From the NCBI RefSeq assembly GCF_020085105.1, contig NC_058047.1, forward strand, positions 15,696,001 to 15,760,000: DNA of 64,000 nt, read 5' to 3'. The translations under genes were made by a program, and so were the position numbers. A model generated the notes under the pieces. That model made no database searches and was not told the DNA's origin. It saw only the letters and a program-made list of their open reading frames with translations. The stretch is from Siniperca chuatsi. Taxonomy: Eukaryota; Chordata; Actinopteri; Centrarchiformes; Sinipercidae. This document shows positions 1 through 10,344 of this stretch, in pieces; within the stretch, counting starts at the first letter, position 1, and each line of letters opens with the position of its first letter.

Positions 1-236
1 TCATAATTGACTCAGCTGCCAAATATTTTCCTGAGTAATTGTTTGGTCCATGAAATGTCAAAAAGTAGTGAAAAATGCCCATCACAACCTACCCAAAGAT
101 ATTTAAGTTACTATCATATAAGACAAAGAAAAGCAACAAATCTTCACATTTGAGAAGTTGGGGTTAGCAAATGTTTTGCTAGAAAAATGACTGATGATGA
201 AAAATGCTTAATCGACCAATTCTTACAGCTCTACAT
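1..236 (+). repeat. Teleost MITE-like repeat, 5' end cut by window edge
   Basis: This is a diverged copy of the repeat seen at 13661-13973. It shares the phrases AAATGTCAAAAAGT, GTGAAAAATG, CACATTTGAGAAG and a terminal ATCGAC...GCAGCTCTA. It belongs to a very common fish family whose ends read GGGCTGCAACTAA/TTAGTTGCAGCCC. No coding capacity is visible. Confidence 0.55.
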
Positions 237-536
237 AAATTCTATAAAATTATAAATAAACACTTGGTAAAAATTATTTTAAGCTCACATACTGTATTAT
301 ATACTGTACTGTATTATATAATATAAAATACTGTATTATCATACAATAATGTTTTGCTATCTTAAAATACCTTCAGCTTTAACTTTGCCACAATATTTTA
401 AATCCCTTATTCTAAGTCTGACTGTCCTGAAGTAACACTTGAAGATAATCTTTTATAAATTACAACCTCTAGAAAAGGGCAGTTTATCTTGTGCTTTATC
501 TGGTCTCTTGTGCACCAGGCCTGATAACATGTTTTG

Positions 537-2528
537 TTACCCTGGAGTATGCGCACGCTCAGCCTTTAGCTCATCCATGGTCTTGTTGAGGCGATACATG
601 CAATACATGGCAGCAACGATGAGGAACAAGCCTGTGGCCACTAGAAGGATGTGACAAAACATGAGGAGCCCAGCCAAGGTTGTGTCCGAGGGCAGAAACC
701 ACACATACACCAAGCCCCTGTGAAGGTTGTGGTGAACAAACTCGGGCCCCTGTTCAATCACTAATCTGTCATAGAAAGGAAGTGACATGTAATGAGTCGA
801 AGGAGTATTAGCAATGAGAAGAAACTCCTCGTTAGGCATGGTGGTGGTGGGATTTTGGAGATAAGTTGTTAGGATTGTGGTGTGTAAGGCAGATGGTTTT
901 GTAGTTGGAGTGGTTGTTGGGGTGGTGACTTGTTGGGTAGCTCCTTGAGTGGTGGTTGATGTTGCTGTGGGTGGTGTGGTTGTTGAAGCAACAACTGATG
1001 TTTGTCCACTGGTTGAAATGGTGTGAAATGGTTTTGTTAGCTCATGCAAGTCACTCTGTGTAGGAAAAAAACGTTGTGATGTAGCATCACAAAAGCTAAA
1101 CTCCTCATCTTGCAAAGAGCCAATGGTACGGAGCAGTTGGTACACTGGACTATGACATAGCACCTCCTCTCTGTCAAGAACCACATGCTCATTATGTCTT
1201 ATCCATTTTGCAATACCTCTGATACTACAAGTACAGTCCCAGGGGTTACCACTCAGAGTAAGAGTCCTCAAAATCGTATTTGACAAGAAACTATCTCCTG
1301 GGATAGTCTTGAGGTGGTTATTCTTCAAATAAATTGACAAAAGCTCTCCAAGTCCCTGAAAGATGTTTTCTGGTAGGCTCTGCAGCTTATTGTCATTAAG
1401 AATCAGTATGCCCAGTGTTTTTAGTCCGGAGAACAGCTGAGGATGTAGATATTGGAGGTCATTGTATTTCAACGAGAGCTTCTGAAGGTTGGGAAGGCAG
1501 CAGAAGAGGTCTGAAGGCAACTCATTCAGCTTGTCATTTAAATGGAAGTTAAGCCTCAGGAGTCCAGTCATGTTAGCGAACAAATTTCCAGGAACTGTGG
1601 TGAGGTTAGTGGCATACAGATACAATTCTCTCATGTCAGGCATGTGACCCATTAGCTGGTCTGGTACAGATAATAGCGGGTTCTTGTAAATGGTAAGTTT
1701 ACTCAGCTTGGGCATGTTGTAGAAGCTCTTTTCTGGGACAGCCTGAAGTCGGTTGGAGGACAGGGTGAGGGTCTTCAGGTTCCTCAGTGACCAGAACACC
1801 TGAGGTGGAAGGCTACTAATCTGGTTTTGGTGGAGTTTTAGCTCCTCAAGGTTGACAAGTCCATCAAAGATCCCAGCCTCTAGCACCTCTAGCTCGTTGT
1901 TATAGATCATGAGCTGGCGAAGTTTAGTCAAGGAGTGAAAGATGGTCGGTGGAAGCTTCTTTATGGAGTTCCTGCCAAGGTTCAGAAAGGACAGGTTGGT
2001 CAGTCCATTGAAAAAATCTGAATCAGGACTACTCAGTTTGTTCCGGCTCAGGTCCAGATCCATCAGTCCAACAAGTCCTTCAAACACATCAGGAGCCACG
2101 GTCTCCAGCTGGTTCCCGTCTAAATGCAGCTGCTCCAGAGTTGTCAGTGGACTGAAAACCCGAGCAGGAAGGGAAGAGAGATCATTGGACGACAGTTTGA
2201 CAGACCTGAGCTGCGGAGCAATGTGGAAGGCCCTGGGATGGATAGTGTGTAGATGGCTGTGAGTCAGACTGAAACGCAACAGGAGGTCCTGTTTCGCCAA
2301 GCTCTGCTCATTTATGACGTTCATGTGTGTGTCATTCAGCAGCAGCAGGTACATGTGGACAGGCAGCTGCTGTGGTATATCTGTGATGGTGTGGCCAACA
2401 CACTTGACAGCACCATTTAAAGTACACTGGCAGCTGCTGGGGCAGACCGTTTTGCAGGTGAGGTGTGGCAGTGTGAAGAGGATGAGTATCGTCCACAAGG
2501 TGCCTGCACAGTTGAAATAAAGACACAT
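537..2528 (-). CDS. gp5: Platelet glycoprotein V (leucine-rich repeat membrane protein)
   Basis: A single exon encodes 663 residues. A hydrophobic signal peptide covers about residues 1-25. An LRRNT cysteine cluster follows (C29, C33, C35, C43), then about 14 leucine-rich repeats (about 57-428) and an LRRCT cap starting NPWDCTC (C432, C434, C458, C480). A Thr-rich mucin-like stalk spans about 505-565, a transmembrane helix about 618-644, and a short basic tail ends the protein. In mammals GP V is part of the GPIb-IX-V von Willebrand factor receptor on platelets and is a thrombin substrate; a thrombocyte role here is inferred. GP5 is preferred over its relatives LRRC15 and CPN2 for three reasons: one mid-protein repeat carries the extra residues seen in human GP5 (LNDKLNELP here), the tail is short, and CPN2 lacks a transmembrane segment. 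The protein is about 100 residues longer than human GP5, mostly in the stalk. The ATG lies just downstream of a good splice acceptor, matching the 5' UTR intron of mammalian GP5. Confidence 0.85.
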   Translation of the reverse strand: MCLYFNCAGTLWTILILFTLPHLTCKTVCPSSCQCTLNGAVKCVGHTITDIPQQLPVHMYLLLLNDTHMNVINEQSLAKQDLLLRFSLTHSHLHTIHPRAFHIAPQLRSVKLSSNDLSSLPARVFSPLTTLEQLHLDGNQLETVAPDVFEGLVGLMDLDLSRNKLSSPDSDFFNGLTNLSFLNLGRNSIKKLPPTIFHSLTKLRQLMIYNNELEVLEAGIFDGLVNLEELKLHQNQISSLPPQVFWSLRNLKTLTLSSNRLQAVPEKSFYNMPKLSKLTIYKNPLLSVPDQLMGHMPDMRELYLYATNLTTVPGNLFANMTGLLRLNFHLNDKLNELPSDLFCCLPNLQKLSLKYNDLQYLHPQLFSGLKTLGILILNDNKLQSLPENIFQGLGELLSIYLKNNHLKTIPGDSFLSNTILRTLTLSGNPWDCTCSIRGIAKWIRHNEHVVLDREEVLCHSPVYQLLRTIGSLQDEEFSFCDATSQRFFPTQSDLHELTKPFHTISTSGQTSVVASTTTPPTATSTTTQGATQQVTTPTTTPTTKPSALHTTILTTYLQNPTTTMPNEEFLLIANTPSTHYMSLPFYDRLVIEQGPEFVHHNLHRGLVYVWFLPSDTTLAGLLMFCHILLVATGLFLIVAAMYCMYRLNKTMDELKAERAHTPG

Positions 2529-2900
2529 TTTGACATGAGATTAAATCTGAAATGAAATATGTGTCATTAATATCACCCCAAATAGCAGTGTATAGTAAAG
2601 ATCTTTCACTGTTTATCCATAAGGCCAACATTTTTCTACTTTTCTACTCAAATTTTATCATGTCAGTTTTTAATGCAAATCTGGAATTCAATTCATGACA
2701 TAGTTCTCAAAGAGTAATTAAAAATATATATAATATAATAATAAAACATTATAAACATAAAATAAAAACATTTAATTCATTTTTATTCTTTCAAATAATA
2801 TTAAAAAGACCAAACCTGTCTTGGGGTAAAAACCAAAACAAGTTAAATATTGTACCAACCTCTGAAGTAAGAATCCATCATTGTCCGTTCGATGTTATGA
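2529..2900 (-). other. gp5: gp5 5' UTR intron and probable non-coding first exon
   Basis: On the minus strand a pyrimidine-rich tract ending TTTCATTTCAG lies about 18 bases before the gp5 ATG, so the coding exon very likely begins with a short spliced leader. A possible upstream donor (CAGAG followed by GTTGGT) sits near 2862. The intron between them is extremely AT-rich (2700-2800) and contains no open frame of note. The acceptor is seen directly; the upstream exon and transcription start are inferred. Confidence 0.4.
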
Positions 2901-3028
2901 TCGTGTTGCTGAGGTCTGTGCTGCTCTTCTCTCTATGGCTGTCTTGAAGAGCTGGGCACCCTGTATATCAATATATCCTGCCCCCTGCTCCACCAAAATG
3001 CCTGCCCAAAAGTCATCCTTCACACTAC

Positions 3029-3830
3029 CAGTGGTGGAAGAAGTATTCAGATTCTTTACTTAAGTGAAAGTACTAATACCACAGTGTGAAAATACTTCAC
3101 TACAAGTAAGTCCTACATTCAAACAACATTAATTAAGAAAAAGTATGTAAGTATTATCAGTAAAATGTACTTAAAGAATCAAAAGTAAAAATACTCATTG
3201 TGCAGTAAAATGGTCAGTGTTTTGCTATTATATATGATGTTTCTGGATTAATAATACTGCTGCATTAATGTATATGTTGCATACTGCTGTAGATGTTCAT
3301 GGTTGAGCTAATTTGAACTGCTTTATATACTGTTGGGTAGTTTAATTTACAGCAAAGCATCCTATTCTACAAGATTATCATATGTGTGTAGCGTTGCTGT
3401 CCTGTGAGAACCACGTATCTCTAAAAAGTCAACTTTTCATGAGCTCAGAAAAACAGTCCTGTTTTCAGCTTTGTGACGATGCATCCAAGGTTAGTTTATT
3501 TATCTTAAGAAGTAGGATAATTTTATCAACCCATAAAGGAACACTTCATCCTTCAGTTTATCAAAAAATATCAAATTTAAAATCATCAAATTTGGAGATG
3601 CATGGTTTTCACAGGACAGGAAGGGTGTGAAAATTTGTAATCTTAAAAGTAACTAGTAACTAAAGCTGTCAGACAAATATAGCAATGTAGTAAAAAGAAC
3701 AATATTTCCCTCTGACATGTAGTGGAGTAGAAGTATAAAGGTGCATAAAATGGAAATACTCTAGTAAAGTACTAGTACCTCAAATTTGTACTTAAGTACA
3801 GTACTTGACTAAATGTACTTAGTTACATCC
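3029..3830 (+). mobile_element. Non-autonomous DNA element of the CAGTGGTGGAA family (long form)
   Basis: The left end reads CAGTGGTGGAAGAAGTATTC followed by TTTACTTAAGTGAAAGTACT. The right end holds the complementary GTACTTAAGTACAGTACTTG and TGTACTTAGTTAC. A shorter copy with intact ends lies at 44362-44555. The body (about 800 bp) includes the typical internal phrases TAGTGGAGTAGAAGTATAAAG and CATAAAATGGAAATACT. The right terminal CCACCACTG is missing, so this copy is damaged. No transposase is present. Family membership is from familiarity with fish genomes, not a search. Confidence 0.7.
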
Positions 3831-6095
3831 TTCATGCTGCCTAACCATTGACCTTAACTCCCTTTCTCACCTACTGTGGACTTGGAAAAATATGACGATA
3901 TTGGACTTATTCAATGACTAATTTCATTGGGCTTCTTCTACTGGACCCATTCCTTGGACTTATTTTACTGGTCATCTTAATGTTGAAATGTCTACATTAA
4001 TATTGGACCCACTGTAATCTTATTGTAGGATTATAATCCCAGTTTTTTGTGTTTTTACTACCTGTTACAACATCTTTGAATCTTTGAATTGCCTTTCACA
4101 TGGTTTCTTCAGTTTTACTTTCCTTGTGTGCTAAGTGTTTTTATTGTATTGGAGTTTTTATTTCTCGTCTTGAGCTGTGTCAGAAATTGTAAAAGCTCTA
4201 CTTGACATGATGCTGCATTGTTTACTATTATCATATGAGTGACACAGAGGATGCTGGTTCATTTCCTGTGGACTTATCTTGACAGGATGGTCTGACCCAT
4301 CCTAAATTTCAGTTTATGGACTGAACGGAAACAGATAGCACTCATTTCTGTATCAAGTCAGTTTGAGTGTTTTGTGTCTGATGCCTGTAGTGTGACATAA
4401 CAGTTGGATAACAGCTGATGACAATATATTGGTAAAGAAATAAAATTAGTAAAGCTGTCACTTTGTTTGAGATGTGAATAGATTTGACAACTAGCACTTC
4501 TTCAGTGTGTCACCTCTCAACATGTCGTGTGTGTGTGTAAGACAGAGAGAGAAAGAAAGTGTTCTGCTAGTGTTGGTGATTCATTGGCCTCTCACTGACT
4601 GTCACGATTAAACTGAGTACCAGGCAGTGATGATGTACTGCTTAGTTACTGCTAGGTTACAAAACAACCTAGTCATAATGTTTGTCAAAGAGTTGTGGAT
4701 CCATGATGCATGTTGAGTCAGCTTACACCCCCTTGAATTTAGGGGCAAAATAATCATATCAGCAATGTGTAAAAAGAAACTGACTTGTTAACTTGGGACT
4801 GATTTTTCAGTCAGACTAAATTGCAATTAATTGCTTTATTTGTTTTTATGACATTTTTGTTTTTAATTTAAAGTCCTCTCTTTAAAGTCCTCCGAGAGCT
4901 GATGGTGATGGGGACTAAGAGTGACTGTGTGTTGCTGTAAGTGGCCGAACCGATGTCGTAAAACTGGGATAGAATTAAACATAGCCTTGTATTTGAAAAA
5001 AAGAGTTAATTGTCCTTAAATAAAGCACAGTAATAATTATGTGATATGGAATTTAGAAGTAAATCCATTTACATTGTGGGTATTTTTTCTATTACATCTT
5101 ACTGGCTGATATCTTGCACCATAACGTTGGACATTTGAAGCAATCACTGATCAAAATATTGTGCCTTCTTACACAGAGGAATGTGTTATCATCCCTGTAC
5201 TGTAGATATTTATGTATATACCACAATGTCCATGTTTGTGTAGGTGTATATGCTCGTGTGCATGTGGGTATTTTTGTGTGCAAGTGCATTAATAATCTCT
5301 GAAAATATCACTGCAAAGGACTCACTGGCTCAAAACAAATGTCAACACTTTCTTTGATGCTGCTGTAAATGCAGCTCAGCGTCACACTGAGTCTGGTTTC
5401 CCTGAAATCTCCTGTGTTCGTCGTCCTCTGTGTCATTCCGATCTTTTCACAACAGCTCTCCCATTATTTAGACTAATCCTGTGACTCAGCTTTATTACCC
5501 TCCTCCAAAAGATCCAGTCAAATGAACTCCACTGTACAGTAATTCAACTGTCACTGCAGATGTGCACCACATGCCACATTCCTTCACTTAGACACTTATA
5601 CTTATATCCACTGTTTAAAAATATTTGATATGTGAAGTAAATGAAGAATGAAAGTAGGTATGAGGGTTAAAAGTACTGATATGTTGTTCAGTAATCTTTT
5701 CAATGTCCTTTGTCTCCTTTTCAAACCTCCAAAAAGAGTCTATTCAGTGACCAAGTCATCTTCAGTAAACAAAGTACGGATTCAAGTTATAAGTGTATTT
5801 ATTTTGTAAAATGAACAGCTGTGGATTTCTAAAAGCAGTGACAGATGGGATGTTTGTTGGCAGTGGTACAAAAAATGTTATGCCCAATTTTGCCACAAGA
5901 GAGCGACATAAACACAAGCAGCAGGCAAATAAAATCCCTGCTAAAAGGACAATATGTCTTTGCAGTCAAATACATTTTGTCATATCTGACCCTCAAGTAT
6001 TTCCAGTGAGTAGCTGATTATTTACAGATTAAAGATGTACAGCCACAGTCCTTAGATCTCTCATGAGAGCACCTTGGTGCAGTGGAAATCAAACA
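3831..6095. other. Intergenic, no gene supported (gp5 to uts2b)
   Basis: The stretch is AT-rich, short frames are interrupted on both strands, and no plausible exon with good splice sites and protein-like sequence was seen. 3900-4200 has a repeat-like feel (TTTGAATCTTTGAATTGCC) but I cannot name the family. Confidence 0.4.
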
Positions 6096-6101
6096 TTTAT
6101 T
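6096..6101 (-). terminator. uts2b: Probable uts2b polyadenylation signal
   Basis: AATAAA on the minus strand, 139 bases after the stop codon. It is the first canonical hexamer downstream of the gene, giving a short 3' UTR. Confidence 0.55.
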
Positions 6102-6239
6102 GAAGACTTTGATTATGGTACAACTCTATATTGCTGGGATAAATACAGTGTGATTATATTACTGGTGTTTTGAGTCTTAAGGCTATGTTGGGTCTTTGCA
6201 GCAAGATTTCACAGTGGTCCTCCTCCTCCTGTGTCCGTG

Positions 6240-6265
6240 TCAGACACAGTACTTCCAGAAGCAAG
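6240..6265 (-). CDS. uts2b: uts2b last coding exon: the mature peptide only
   Basis: The acceptor TTTCGTCTGCAG is followed by CT TGC TTC TGG AAG TAC TGT GTC TGA. The preceding exon ends AGG AAG AGG G, so the split codon G|CT is the first Ala of the hormone, directly after the Arg-Lys-Arg cleavage site. The final coding exon therefore carries just the bioactive ring and the stop. Confidence 0.9.
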
Positions 6266-7354
6266 CTGCAGACGAAAGGAGATAAAGACTTTCAGAATGA
6301 TATCTTACATGCAAAATATTAATACTGAAATGATCACAGTTAAATACAATTATCACTCAGTTGTTATGATACATATTAATCCAGAAGTATTGAATTTAAC
6401 TTACGTTCACCCCTCTTCCTAGTTATGGATTTGCCTTCTGCCAAATTGGCTGTGATCTCCCTCTCCAGCTCCAGGTCCTCCCTCAGCACCTGCAGCTACA
6501 AGCAGAGATCAGTGATAAAGCACACTAAGACAGGTAGCTGTCATCTCAGTATCAATACACCATCTGTTCAGGAGGTAGTGTAACAGGTTTTTTATTCAGA
6601 GCCTCATGTCTACTTAGAAGTGATTCACATTTTTTTGAAAAATTTGAAACAAGATGCCCACATTCCATTTATATGCAAACACTATATATTTACAATGTAA
6701 ATCATGATAGATTTTCTGCCTAATCTACAATTTTCCAAAGTTGCTTCAAGGTGAATCTGTAAATGTCCTTACCTCCTCTAATTCAGCTAGTTTATTGGCC
6801 AGCTCAAGACCTGCAGATAGGAAAACCAGTCATCATCAAAGCAAGAATGCATTTGAGGTAATTATATTAGTTTCACCATTTAATTTTATCTCTCACCTAG
6901 AGGATCATCCTTTTCAACAGGAACTAAGCTCTTGTGTAGTAACAATGCTAGAATCTTGCTCTGGGGATTTGTGTCTTCTTTTGGATTAAAAACATGATTC
7001 CCTGCACATACAAAGCAAATAAAAATGCAACATAAGCACCAGGAATATCACAAAACATTAACAGAAAATGAACTTACATCCATCCCATTTCATAGTCAGG
7101 CATCATCTCTTAACCTGTTGCATTTGAGTTCAACTGAACGATTAAACCAACAATGGCACCAATTTAAGGGGTGCAGTGGTTGCATGCAGGATTGTAAGCA
7201 GAGGCCCCCTTCATTGTATATAGACCTAAAACAATACAATGTTTGCACACTTACCGGGATTAAATATGCTCCTTCCCTCCACATTTAGCACTCCCTGCAG
7301 TAGTAACAAACCCAGGAGTCCTAAGCAGTAGTTCACAACTGTAACCCTGTCCAT
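6240..7354 (-). CDS. uts2b: Prepro-urotensin II-related peptide (five exons)
   Basis: Minus-strand coding exons are 7354-7255, 6997+4 region 7001-6897, 6810-6773, 6495-6411 and 6265-6240; all have AG/GT borders, and phases join exactly to 354 bases (117 residues plus stop). Residues 1-28 form a leucine-rich signal peptide (MDRVTVVNYC, then LGLLGLLLL). A helical, Glu/Leu-rich propeptide follows, then the convertase site RKR, then ACFWKYCV and a stop. The Cys-Phe-Trp-Lys-Tyr-Cys ring is the urotensin II core, and the Ala-first octapeptide is that of mammalian URP. The fish paralogues URP1 and URP2 carry extra C-terminal residues, so uts2b (URP) is preferred. The secreted peptide acts on urotensin II receptors (Gq-coupled), with vascular and neuroendocrine roles. 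The gene is head to head with ccdc50, as in mammals. The whole reading depends on splice inference, but five matching phases make an accident unlikely. Confidence 0.92.
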
Positions 7355-7445
7355 AGTATTCATTGAATGGTCCCAAACTAATGCCGCACTATAAGCCCTC
7401 CCTCAAGCAAGGCAAGCAATCCACTGCCTTGGGTCCATCCCGTCA

Positions 7446-7456
7446 ATATATTTATC
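7446..7456 (-). promoter_or_regulatory. uts2b: Probable uts2b TATA box
   Basis: On the minus strand GGATAAATATATTG lies about 95 bases upstream of the uts2b ATG, which would put initiation near 7420 and leave a 5' UTR of about 65 bases. Position and sequence fit; transcription evidence is absent. Confidence 0.45.
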
Positions 7457-7459
7457 CTT

Positions 7460-9980
7460 TCAGGTGCCAGGAGGAGGGGCCAGTCAGCCCCTCGCGTCCT
7501 GAAATCAATAGCTAGTCATCGTGGATTTTGTCAATAGGCCACCTTTTCACAGGGACCATGGAGCGTCTGAGTGAAATACGATGTTCTGACGTTGTAGGCG
7601 AGGCCAGTAACCCTTCATCACTCTGACATGGGCAAATCAAACAGAGAGAGGAAGTTATCAATCAGCATGTTGGATATGAGAGGCCAGAATCAGATGTTCT
7701 TGGCACTTGCAAGTCTTTTTCTTTTACATTAATTGCTTCTTTAAATAGGTACATGGTACATGGGAGTGTGTTGGTCTCTAAGTGCATCATAACTGGAGAT
7801 GAGCTTCTCAATCTTGGCTTCGGGTCTGATTTGGAGCTGAAGGAACATCCATCACTGCAGCCGAGCCTACTACCCAACACCTCCTAATTCACTGTGGTCT
7901 ATTTTGTGCATCAAGGAAATCACATCTCATTCCTCTGCCAGAGGAGCAGGCATTGTGCTTGTGAAGTTTTAGGGAAATGAGCTGGCTGGCACCTGCTGAA
8001 TTTGGCTGGTGAGGGTCTCATAAAAGCCCCAGGCTGCCTTGCACCCCTTCAGACTTGACTTAGGAGCCTGACATCTGGTGTCTCGCATCCAAGAACCTTT
8101 CATGAATCCATCACTTTAGTCATTCAGTGTTTGAATACACAGCAGCTCAAGGACTTGATGAAGACTAAAACTAGTAATGTGGAGCAATGTGAAAGAGTCA
8201 GGAGACTGTCTGTTGGGGGGGGTTGAATCACCAATTTGTAGTCTTATAAAGTACAATTAAATGTATTGATGAGGCACCTGAAACACCTATGTCACAAATA
8301 CAGACAAACTAGACATAATTAGCAAGGGAAACAAATAACAGGAGGTATTTTCTTATTGTTCATATCAAATAAATGTCAGCTGCACGCACCAAGGCCTTAC
8401 TTTAAGTGATACAGCGATATAGTTCAGAGCTGTTGCAAACATTTGAACTAGTTCTGAGTTTCTAATAATATAAGAAATGTGTGTGATGTGTGAACCAAAG
8501 CCTTGCAGTCATCAATCCTGTTTCTGCCAATGAAAGAGATCATCGCCATGTTGACCATATAATATGTCATTGAAAAATAAACAGTAAGACTGATTCTGCA
8601 TTAAGTATGTACTAGTCCGTGGGCGTCTACTAATGGTGTTATTGGTTGGCCAGTTAATGGACCACAAATACCAGTTCATCATTATAGTTGAAAGGCTGGC
8701 ATTCAGTAAAGAAAATGAATTGGAAACAGGCTTGGCGCAGGTGTGGTAGACACCTGTTGAAATGCTGAACACTAGAGGGAGCATAATCAGAATACCAGGT
8801 GCTGTACCAGATCACATGACACGTGTGTGTATTTGTTTGTGTAAATTAGAGAGAGAAGAGAGAACAAGAAGAACACACAGAGAGCCGGTAACACAAACAC
8901 ACTGTCACTTGTAGATGTATGTCATCTTCATTCAAACAAGTGTGTAGTCAGTCTACTTTGTGGGTTTGAATCTTTATGCCGCATACAGTGCCTCGAGGCG
9001 GCATTATTCATTTGGACCGTAGATGTGGCCCAGGGAGGTGTGTTCCCTTCCGCTCCGTGGTGAAGACTTGTAGCTGCAGCTGCAGATGCCTACTGTCACT
9101 GAACCTTGCGAAGGGAGCTGCGTCAAGTTAACCAGATGTAGCTAGAATGATACCGGAAGTGTGATCATTCCGGCTTCAAAATTAAATCAAAAGCTGAGAG
9201 CATTGCTGCAGATAGGCATATATACATTTTTAAGGGGTATCCCAGGATTTTATAGTTGTTATAAATGTTATTGCAGCTATTGTATGACCTGTAAATTATT
9301 GTTGTACACTTTTGTTATTTTGGATACTGTGAATACTGAATACACAATAAGTTTGGGGATTTTTTTGTCTTTGCTCTGGTGTCTTCATGTGACTTGTGTA
9401 CAGAAAGACGACGTCGGCAGCACTGCAGTGAAACCAGACCGACGGTTAGAGAACATGTTGCCAGATCTCGCGAGAATATGTGGTTGAGACAGAGACAGGT
9501 CTCGATTAAAGTTGATTTTCTCCTGATTTGTCTGTCATAAAAATGCCATTTTAGTGTCAGAATGTTCGGATGATATGTGGCTTGTGAAAAATGGGTCCGA
9601 TATTTACTTTGCTGACTATGGTGCGAAAGAATCTGTCATAATCTGTGCTCACGTTCACTTCTCCCATTGGATTGAACAGACTCAGGACCTGCCTTTAGTC
9701 TCCTAAAGGGGCGGGGCAAATGTGAAACCCACGTGACACAGATACAGGAAATGGCTCTCAAGTGAGCCGTGTCCTTTCTAAACCGTCTCTGCCTAAATGA
9801 CAGCAGCTGTGGTCACTGTCAAACACCCACCTTGTCCTGATGAAGCACATTAGCTGAGTTTTTGAGTGTTAAATATGATGTTAATATATAATTACTGGTA
9901 TGCTATTTTGTTTGTCGCTTATTTGGTCATGAATATAGTTTAACGTTTTCAGGGGCTTTCCCGTTCTCTTTATATAGTCA
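7460..9980. other. Intergenic between divergent uts2b and ccdc50
   Basis: No gene is supported. 8820-9480 looks like an old interspersed repeat: purine-rich stretches, then CCGGAAGTGTGATCATTCCGG and a CTTCAAAATTAAATCAAAAG tract resembling common fish repeats. I could not name the family. The segment may hold shared regulatory DNA for the head-to-head genes, but nothing specific was recognised. Confidence 0.35.
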
Positions 9981-9984
9981 TGGC

Positions 9985-10344
9985 TTTAACTACCAAAATC
10001 CCAAGTCTTTTATTTTGACTAATCTAAGCGGAAATTGTGTGTTAACTCGATCCGACTTGGCGGGCGGGTTGTATGAAGGATCAGGGAGGGAGGGACGACG
10101 CTCGTAGAAAATCTGACACGCTAGCTTCAGACGAGTAGCTGCCAGGCAATTACAGCAGCGACGTATCGAGGGAGGGAGGCCACCGAAACTAATCAGAAGG
10201 GCCGTCGAGCACCTGAACCATCAATCGGGTTTATGAGTAAAGGCGATCAATCAGCCTGTGGTTAACCTTCGGAAGAAACGCGGAAGTGTAATACAACGTC
10301 AACGTTTTTTTTTTTGTTTTTTTTTACTTATTATCCGTGACAAC
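9985..10344 (+). promoter_or_regulatory. ccdc50: CpG-richer promoter and 5' UTR region of ccdc50
   Basis: Relative to its surroundings this stretch is rich in CG dinucleotides (CTCGATCCGACTTGGCGGGC, GGGACGACGCTCGTAG, GCAGCGACGTATCGAGGGAG, GGCCGTCGAGC), with purine-rich GGGAGGGAGG runs and no TATA box, as is usual for a broadly expressed gene. It ends at the ccdc50 ATG after a poly-T run near 10303-10325. Confidence 0.6.

Noticed and set aside
8512-8784. 90-codon minus-strand frame
   Set aside because: No family recognised and no upstream signals.
9161-9487. 108-codon plus-strand frame upstream of ccdc50
   Set aside because: Lies in repeat-like DNA; hydrophobic, Cys-rich translation typical of random AT-rich sequence.
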